The notes under the pieces: generated by a model
Told to the model about the DNA's origin: nothing
Seen by the model: the letters and a program-made list of their open reading frames with translations, nothing else
The model's database searches: none
Made by a program: the position numbers and the translations under genes
Assembly (NCBI GenBank): GCA_963920765.1
Contig: OY987244.1
Coordinates: 2,420,501-2,484,500 of the forward strand
From: Ulota crispa
Lineage: Eukaryota > Streptophyta > Bryopsida > Orthotrichales > Orthotrichaceae
Length of the DNA stretch: 64,000 bases
Reading direction: 5' to 3'
Shown here: in pieces, positions 56,254-64,000 of the stretch
Layout of the letters: each line of letters begins with the position of its first letter
Numbering within the stretch: the first letter of the stretch is position 1

Positions 56254-58400
56254 ATCCTAGCATGAGCCCAAGTCAACCTGACAGAGGTGGAACACCTGAG
56301 AATCTGAGCCAGCAAGGTTCCCTCCCTGGCCCTGGCCCGGCGCTGACAATATTTGCAATTAGCCTATGCGCCACTGTTCCCCTCGAGAGTTCCCATAGCA
56401 GATTGATGGCTACGAGTACGCCTTGAGATCAGAAGGCCAAGAACTCCCCTGCCTACCGACGCTAGGTTTTGGGCAAGGTTTATTTTTTTCATTTGGCCGG
56501 GGTAGAGCGACCCACACCCTCACTATTTTTATAGGAGCCTTTGCGGCAATCACTGCTGGTGCATAGTAAGGTTTGTTGACATTTTCTCAAAACTGTAGGT
56601 CCAAAATTGGCGAATGGTTATGAAGGGCTAAGGTTAGATGACATGCAATTTTGTGAGGCCTTTTCGTAGAAATTTTCAGCTTTTTCACCAGTCAAAAAAT
56701 GTAAGAGTATAAATATTTATGAAGGGATTGAATTTTAGAATTTAGAATTCATATTTGAGATGATACTACTGAATAGTGTCATAATATGGGTAAATCATAA
56801 CATGTACCCTAGTATAATTTCTTTTTGAAATTTTGTCATCATAGCCCCACAAAACCGCATGTCATTTAACCCCAACTAGTACTAAAGTGTGTTTGAGGTA
56901 GGTTTGAGCTCTACCTCAAGCCTACCTCAAAACATATTTTTACTATACGATTTTATTACTTTTTTGAAAAAATGACTTTGATTCAAACACAAGGAAAAAA
57001 ACAAAGAATGACTTCACATGTGTATGATGTAGATTTGAGCTCTACCTTTAGGGTTTAGAGCTTGCAACTTTGCTATTTCTTTTTAGAATTAGGGCTTGTA
57101 ACCCCGCTCCCTCTTTTGAAATTTAGGGCTTCCAACCTTGCTCCTTCACTTTGCATTGCAATGGCATTCCCACACATAAAACATTACAAAACCCTAAATC
57201 AAACACTACAACACCAAACAACTCCAACCTTGAAATTGTACTCAACAAATACTTGGGGGGAATTGAACCCCGCTCCAAAAGTGCTTGCCCAACTTAGCAA
57301 ACATTATTCCTTACCCCTTGCACGGTCAATACAATTCATCAAAACAAAACACCAATCATCCACACTTGCTAATGTTGTGGAAGACTGTAACACTAATGTT
57401 GTACCCCTAGTCTAGCACAATCTTCCCTCCATTTTAAGAATGTTACAACATACGAGTAAGTCAATATGAAATTGTTGCAAGAACATGTAAATACAAGTAC
57501 TTCAAGTCACTTGAAGCCAATTTCAGACCTTGGTCTTGCATAATGCCAACCAGTATGGCCTTTTGTTCCCAAACATGTGATGTAAATACACTTGCATATC
57601 GACTCCAAATTCCAACATACAAGGATAACGCACGCCTGGTGCAGCAATCTACAAAGAAGACAGAAGTGAGAGCGAAATATTGACATCAACCATCAATGCT
57701 AGTGATAGTACACCTTGAACCATTGCTACAAACCTAATTGTGCTAAAAGCCAAGCCCTAAACAGCACATGGCCTAGTTTTATAGCAACATCACACAACAA
57801 GAATGTTGCAACAAATTGGCTTAGTTTACTGCACATATGTTGATGTGGGGCTAGGGTAGAAAAGCTCAAGTGTTTTTCCAAACAAAGGTAATAGTAATAA
57901 TTTGCCCCCTATTTTTTTGTTGTTCAATTTTATCTTCTTTTGGAGTTCCATACTGAAGTAGGATCTCTGAATCCAAATACAAATTCAGAATTTCCAAATT
58001 CAATCTCCCAATGGTAAATATATCAATTCTCATATTTTCTGACAGGTGAAAATATAGTGCTTTTCCACCCTGGCCCCACATCGACATATTTGTAGTAAAT
58101 TGAGCCCAACAAACTCCAGAGTCTAGCACCCGGTGAGGAAAAGACAAAGCAACCAAATGCTCAATTTGCGCTGAGAACCAGTGTTTGAGAAATTTTTTGG
58201 CCTTCACCAGTTTAAAATCTAGCATTTTCCATATTCAACCAATTTTCTTCTAGATTGTGCTAGATATTTTTCTGAATTTAAATAATAATATGTCATATTT
58301 AGATTTTTTAATAAAATTTAACCAATTTTTTTGCTAGCAATTTCAAAATGTAACTGGTTTTTTTCCCAATTCCACCAGTTAACAATGAACTAGCAGCCAA
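56254..58400. other. Intergenic region between the element nest and PUR4
   Basis: The part at 56265-56580 is distinctly GC-richer (GGCCCTGGCCCGGCGCTGAC, GGCCGGGGTAGAGCGACCCA) than its surroundings; I could not assign it. The rest is AT-rich with no credible gene. A small palindrome (GAGGTAGGTTTGAGCTCTAC and complement) lies at about 56893-56930. Confidence 0.5.
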
Positions 58401-58491
58401 TTTTTCCCGCACATTGCTGAGAACCCTAAAAACTGAGGGTCGAATGTTGGCTCCTGCGATGATGCCGCCTCGCGAGGCAACTATGCAAGAG

Positions 58492-58501
58492 CTATATATA
58501 T
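58492..58501 (+). promoter_or_regulatory. Putative TATA box of PUR4
   Basis: GCTATATATATC lies in a GC-rich context where composition switches from AT-rich intergenic to genic. The start codon is about 445 bp downstream, so a long leader or a leader intron would be needed. Weak call. Confidence 0.35.
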
Positions 58502-58946
58502 CTGGCTCCCTTGTAGCCCAGGACATCGGAATACCCGGCGACAGGACCTGGTCAGGTTTGGCGTGTGAGGCGATGGCATGGTCAGGGCAAGGCCGGTTCT
58601 CGCTCTCAAGGCCCTTTCAGGCCAGATTTTGCCCGTTCAAGATTCGCTAAGCTTAAGCTTACTTGGAATTCACCTTGCTGCGTTTTCTGCGCTCCCTCCT
58701 TCTCTCCCGCTGCGCTGGTTTGTTCCTCCTTGCGTCGCTACCCTGGCGTTCGCTTGCTTTTCTGGAGCTCGATGAAGAAGTTCTCTCTTTCGGTTGTTTG
58801 TTTGCTCAGCTCCAGAATTCTCTTGATTCTTTCTCTTTTCTCACAATCCCCCCCGCCTCCTCTGTAACTTATTAGCCTCTCTGTACGTACTTGGAGTGCT
58901 GCGATTGCTTTGCATTCCTTGACAGGTTTCGTGGAGAACCGTGGCG

Positions 58947-61900
58947 ATGGTAGGGCAGGCGGCTCTCGTGGCCAGTAGCACCGTGAGAGCCGTCGCGCCT
59001 CTGGCGTGCTCGTCGTCAAGCTTTAGGAAACCCGTAGATGTTTGCAGGCAAGCGAATTGAATTGAGAGCATTGAGAAGAATTCGGGAAACAATTTGGCTT
59101 GCTTTTGTTCTTCTTGTTCTTTTCTCCTGCGTGATTACTGTTTTTCGATCGCTTTTGCAGGTTATGTCGTGTGGCCACAAGTAGGCCAGGAAAGAGACTA
59201 TCGAATGCCGGGAAAGGAAGAGTTGTTGCAGCTCTAGAAGATTCGTCTCTGAGGAATGATGTGGCGAGGAGGCAGGCGAAGCTGCAAGCCGTTGCGTCTG
59301 ATATTTCACGGGTATTTGTTTGCAACTGCTTTTTGGAAATGCTTGTGCAAATTGGCAGCTACTCTCTTTCTCTCTCTCTCTCTCTTCATCTACTGCTTTG
59401 AACTTTTTTCTGATTGATATAGAGACCATTGCATGCCCGTGGCTTTGCAGGTTGCAGCTGCAACTGAGCAAGAAGCAGAGGTTTATCATATCTATCGAAC
59501 TCCATTTCTGTCAAGCAATGCTACTGCAGCCCTTCTTAAGCAGGTCTGTAATCTCTATCTCTCTTGTCGGATCAATTCTCAATCTCGAATCAAGTGAATC
59601 AATGTATTTACCATCAAGCTTGGTGTGGTTCTTTTACAAGCAATTTAGGTTCAGGAGAAGGTTTCCGCAGATATCACGAGCATCAAGAGTGAACAAGTAA
59701 GTTTTTCTAGTCTCATGAATGAATTTCCTTTATTGTGAATATTCGTGTAGTACTGAAATTACTTAGATTTCCTTAGCAAATTATGATAATCAGATCATCA
59801 AATGTTTACAAATCTGCTCTTAAAACATTACACGAGGGAATATGCTTAATCAAACCTATTCAGAAACCACATCCTGCGACTCTTCACAGACCCTACTCTT
59901 CACATTTTTAAACACTCTACTCGTGACTCCTCATAGAGAATCTTAATCATTCATAATACTCGTAACAACCCTTGGCAGATAAGATGGAATTTTATTTATA
60001 GAAGTCCTCATTACATTCTGGTTCTCTCTTCTCTCTCGAGTTCTGCATCTCTCCTCTTTTCCTCGTGTTCAGTCAGCCTTCGTCTTCTCCTCTCCCCTTC
60101 ATATGTCGAGACCTTTGGTTCCTGGCTCGTAATTTGCGGCTATCCTTCCTTCTAACTGCCATTTTCTACTGCTTATTCTCTTACCTCTTATCCAAGAAGC
60201 TGAAATAACTACCTGAAGAATGCCACGCGGGTAAGCCGCGGGTCCAGCTGGACTCTTCCTGGATTGCCACCTCAATCAGATTAACCAAAAAAGTTCGGGT
60301 ATAACTGTACAAAGCCAAGGGAATTCCATTTGATAACTTTACCAACGAATGTGTTGATCCAATTACTAACTTTTAAATCTATTGCTTGCAGTGCTACAAT
60401 ATCGCGCTAAATGCACCACTTTCCTCAGAGAAGTGGGAAACACTGCAGTGGCTGCTCAAGGAAACGTATGAGCCTGAAAACCTCAAGTTGTCAAGCAACT
60501 TGCAGAGCGAAAGCGGAGTAGGTTCGTAAATGAATTTAGCATTTGTTTGAAGGGATAATTTTGCTGTTTCAATTCGTTGGTGTGGCCCGTATTGTTTCAG
60601 TAGATTGGCTGAAATTTTTAATGAGACCTAGTGACTGGTTTTCAAACCTTTTTTTTTAATACTTTTGTTGTTTGCCTTGTGGATTTCAGTTGTGGAAGTT
60701 GGCCCTCGTCTTTCCTTTACAACCGCGTGGTCCGCGAATGCCGTGTCAGTGTGCAACGCATGTGCTTTACCGGAGGTGACACGAATCGAGCGTTCTCGTC
60801 GTTACCTACTCTCTGTTGGTCACGAGGCAGCTCCGTTGGAGCAAAGTCAGCTCGATGCCTTTGCTGCACTTGTAAGAAATATTGACATACTATGTTTTCT
60901 TTGTGATACTTGTGAACTCTTCTGTTGAGTATTGCGGGCCTCGACCATGACCAGGACGTCTGTCGTTAATGTTGAGTATAGTGCTAACATCGGTATCTCT
61001 TTTCTGCAGGTACACGATCGGATGACTGAGTGCGTTTACCCTAAGAAGCTTATGTCTTTCAAGAACGATGTAGTTCCGGAGCCCTTCATCCAGATTCCTG
61101 TCATGGAGGTCAGTACAAAGGGTTTGGTTTAGTAAGTTGATTTAATTGTGTGTTCCTTGCGTCTTGCATGAGTGCGGTCTGTATTTTTGCACCTGACATA
61201 GTCAGTTTTGTGTGTTTTAATAGGAAGGGAGAGCGGCATTGGAAGTCATCAACAGAAGCATGGGTCTCGCTTTTGACGAGTTTGACCTTGAGGTATGCTT
61301 CTTGATTTTACTTACAAATCTTATGGATCATCATTTATTAATGAATCTGCTGCGATTGTGGTTTGTGATCGGTAGAAGTTTATTTATTTGTTGGTGAAAC
61401 GGTTTTGTAGTTAGAGGATTCATGCGGCCCTGGGGACAGCCACTGGTATAAATTCTATGCAGACCGTTAGTGAAGGGTCTTATTTCTTCGCAAATAAATA
61501 GAGGTTAAGTGGCTTGGAATGCACTACCAGGATGTTGATATTACTGATTTTGTATGTTTGAAATTCAGTATTATACAAAGCTTTTTGGCGAGGATATCAA
61601 GCGCAACCCGACGAACGTTGAGCTGTTTGACATTGCTCAATCTAACAGTGAGCACAGTCGTCATTGGTTCTTCAATGTAAGCAAGACCACACAATTCAAA
61701 TTTTTTTTGGGTTAATTGCTTGGAATGTATTATGTTCTTGTTTTATGTGACCAAATTTCCATTTTATCTGAGCTCCTTGTCGTTAATTGATGTACATTTG
61801 TCCTGGGTTTTTTAGGGTGAGTTGACAATCGATGGGAAGAAGGTTCCTGAAACGCTCTTTAGTCTTGTCAAAGACACGTGGAGAGCCAACAAGAACAATT

Positions 61901-64000
61901 CTGTGATTGGGTTCAAGGACAATTCAAGGTGCATCTCTTTTCTGCTTCACATGAGTCGCACTTGTCTTGAAAGTTTATTATCGGTGTACGAATGGGATCT
62001 AATTTGTCATGTATGTATAATTCCCCTTGTTGATTGTTGGGCAGTGCTATTCGAGGCGCAGCTGTCAAACCTGTTGTACCTGTCACTCCGGGGTCTCCTT
62101 CTCCTGTGGACGCTCTTGCTCGTGACTTTGACGTTCTTTTCACTGCAGAGACACACAACTTCCCATGTGCTGTAAAGTCCAAATCATGTTTATATTTTGC
62201 AATGTTTGTGTTCATTGCATGTTCTTTTCGTCACGTAAGTCCTACTTAGTTATAATGTGATCATCAATTGCTTAAGTTGTGTTCTGTCTTGATTTCCACC
62301 TTTCCTTTTCAAATGTGCAGGTTGCTCCATTTCCAGGTGCTGAAACTGGGGCCGGAGGTCGCATTCGTGATACTCATGCGACGGGAATTGGTTCACTGAT
62401 CGGGGCTGCCACTGCGGGATATTGCGTTGGAAATCTTCAGGTGTGTTTCGACTAGAATTTTCTTTTGATATGCTAATCTGGTTTACTAGTACAAGAATAA
62501 TATTCAATTTACCCCCACGGGAATCTCTTTGCAGATGGAGGGCTCTTATGCCCCTTGGGAAGATAGCTCGTTTGTGTATCCACCAAATCTTGCATCTCCT
62601 CTTCAGGTAAAGACCTCCTGCTTTGAAATTATACCTTTTGGTTTTTAGCTATGTACAGTAGTTGAGGCACGGGGTTTTGGGTCTGACAGTCTTCTTTTCT
62701 TTATGTCTAACCGGATTAGGTCATGATGTGGATTACAGATTCTCATCGATGCTAGTAATGGTGCATCCGATTATGGCAACAAATTCGGCGAGCCTCTTAT
62801 TCAGGTATCACATTTTCCCCGTTTTTATGTATCTCGTGGTACTATGCACCCTACTACGCTTTTTCTGTAACTTCGTAGTAGGCCAAGCTTTTTTTTTTCT
62901 TCCGGTGAGATTCATGCTGGCTCGAATGCAAACTACAATTTGCCACTATGTCACTTAATCGTTTTTGTAAATTACTTGATCTCTGCTGTTTCGTAACGCT
63001 GACTGTGTCTATTGTCACTAGGGCTATACACGAACTTTTGGCATGCGTCTACCGAGTGGTGAGCGAAGGGAATGGCTCAAGCCGATAATGTTTAGCGCTG
63101 GTATTGGTCAGGTATATTGAAAACAACTATCTTATGATGTTAAGCGTATTTCCAATATTATAGTTGAGATGGCTTTGATATTGAAGTTTTGATGTATTCT
63201 CTCATCAAAACATCCCTCTTTGTGTGCTGTTTTAATCACAACTGACCTACATACACGTCCGACGCAGATTGACCATCGTCATTTGACTAAAGAGGATCCG
63301 GAGATTGGTATGCTTGTTGTCAAGGTGAGGCATTTCAGATTTATTTTGCATTGGGGTTTAGTTCTTACACCACTGTCCGCTGGTTTCAGTTTTGGTGGTC
63401 ATGCTAAGGTTGATGGCGGATGTGGTATGCAGATTGGTGGACCAGCTTACCGCATTGGTATGGGTGGTGGTGCTGCTTCTAGCATGGTTAGCCCCCTTTA
63501 TCTGACTGCCGTGGAAATTTGGGATAAAATCGCCTCTTTATACTGCCCAAACATTATGTGCACTAGTACCGGTATGGTCGTTTGTTTTTCACTCTAGGAT
63601 CTCTTTAGCTTTGTAGTTTGTAGAAATCTTTCGAGCTAGATAAACGTGCTGTGTGAAAGGGCACGCTTGGTTTTTTGTCATTACATTTGTATTGATCTTT
63701 TTGAGGTCACTAACCTAATTGCATCCTACTTGTTGATTTTCAGGTGAGCGGACAGAATACAGCTGAACTGGACTTCAATGCAGTCCAGCGAGGTGATGCG
63801 GAGATGTCACAGAAGCTTTACCGAGCTGTTCGCACTTGTGTTGAGATGGGAGACGCCAACCCAATCGTTAGTATCCACGATCAGGGTGCGGGTGGCAACT
63901 GTAACGTAGTGAAGGAGATCATCTACCCTAAGGTTTATAGTTTTCCTCAAAGCCAAATTCATATATGCTCGTTGTCTTGTATTTCATTGTTAATCCTAAT
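58947..64000 (+). CDS. PUR4: Phosphoribosylformylglycinamidine synthase (FGAM synthase), 5' part
   Basis: Eighteen exons, 623 codons, are visible before the window ends: 58947-59047, 59161-59311, 59451-59543, 59649-59696, 60392-60521, 60690-60871, 61010-61108, 61224-61292, 61569-61676, 61816-61928, 62045-62171, 62321-62440, 62535-62606, 62739-62804, 63022-63111, 63268-63324, 63433-63486, 63744-63932. The N-terminus (MVGQAALVASSTVRAVAPLA) is an organelle transit peptide, as in plant FGAM synthases. Family blocks appear in order: VEVGPRLSFTTAWSANAVSV, MTECVY, DIAQSNSEHSRHWFF, FTAETHNFPCAVAPFPGAET, GGRIRDTHATG, YGNKFGEP, GPAYRIGMGGGAASSM, SIHDQGAGGNCNVVKEIIYP. It catalyses the ATP- and glutamine-dependent fourth step of purine synthesis. 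The glutaminase half lies beyond the window. The first intron is GC-AG (donor AG|GCAAGC); all others are GT-AG. Confidence 0.97.
59362..59391 (+). repeat. (CT)n microsatellite in PUR4 intron 2
   Basis: CTCTCTTTCTCTCTCTCTCT-type tract between exons 2 and 3. It is pyrimidine-rich and of normal intron character. Confidence 0.85.

Noticed and set aside
54929-56426. Two long frames (54929-55339 minus, 55905-56426 plus) encoding nearly the same ~110-residue peptide
   Set aside because: They are the same sequence read in the two arms of the palindromic element 55009-56244; no recognisable domain and no good start context.
57062-57415. 117-codon frame in intergenic DNA
   Set aside because: Begins at a non-ATG codon, low complexity, no motif, repeated TTAGGGCTT-like tracts rather than protein.
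60631-60928. Alternative frames overlapping PUR4 exon 6
   Set aside because: The frame giving VEVGPRLSFTTAWSANAVSV matches the FGAM synthase family; the other frame is its shadow.

Overview
The window is nuclear DNA of a land plant. It holds five spliced, intron-rich, plant-type genes, all on the + strand, in an AT-rich background. The genes are a clade II (EAT1/TIP2, Arabidopsis bHLH10/89/91-like) bHLH transcription factor, a TMEM65-domain membrane protein with an EF-hand, translation initiation factor eIF2-beta, L-arabinokinase (ARA1), and the 5' part of phosphoribosylformylglycinamidine synthase (PUR4). Most introns are 70-700 bp with GT-AG borders; one is GC-AG. I saw no retroelement or viral fossil, rRNA, tRNA or CRISPR array. 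Small introns, wide AT-rich intergenic spaces and abundant short DNA transposons would suit a non-seed plant such as a moss or lycophyte, but nothing here proves the lineage.

Layout: 1-11.6 kb is gene-less, AT-rich and seeded with short inverted-repeat elements. From 11.6 to 20.7 kb lies a GC-richer leader and promoter zone followed by the bHLH gene (firm coding exons 16503-20742, probable earlier exon at 14219). From 20.7 to 24.3 kb there are two mariner-type MITEs and then a roughly 243-bp tandem array just upstream of the TMEM65 gene (24417-28215). A 2.8-kb inverted-repeat element occupies 28.9-31.8 kb. eIF2-beta runs 32873-35707 and ARA1 runs 39042-48250 in 29 exons. The stretch 48.6-56.3 kb is a nest of transposable elements inserted into one another. 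PUR4 starts at 58947 and runs off the window end.

The main hidden structure is the mobile-element population. At least four families can be defined by eye from terminal inverted repeats (TIRs) and target-site duplications (TSDs). (1) About 14 elements or fragments have ends CCCCTRARNGCC and lie in TTAA (or one-step variants), which is the piggyBac signature. (2) A Mutator-like foldback family has ends GGGAAAATTTCATGG and 9-bp TSDs. (3) A TA-flanked, Stowaway/mariner-like family has ends AGGTAGGAG. (4) Single hAT-like, PIF/Harbinger-like and CACTA-like MITEs have TSDs of 8 bp, TAA and 3 bp. Several are nested, which gives relative ages, and seven element copies or fragments sit inside introns of three of the genes. 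No transposase gene is visible, so all appear non-autonomous.

The genes are not a pathway cluster. They act in sporangium/tapetum-type gene regulation, organelle membrane transport or calcium handling, translation initiation, arabinose salvage and purine synthesis. Exon borders were set by reading frame, splice consensus and remembered protein families. Junctions I consider uncertain are flagged in the entries.
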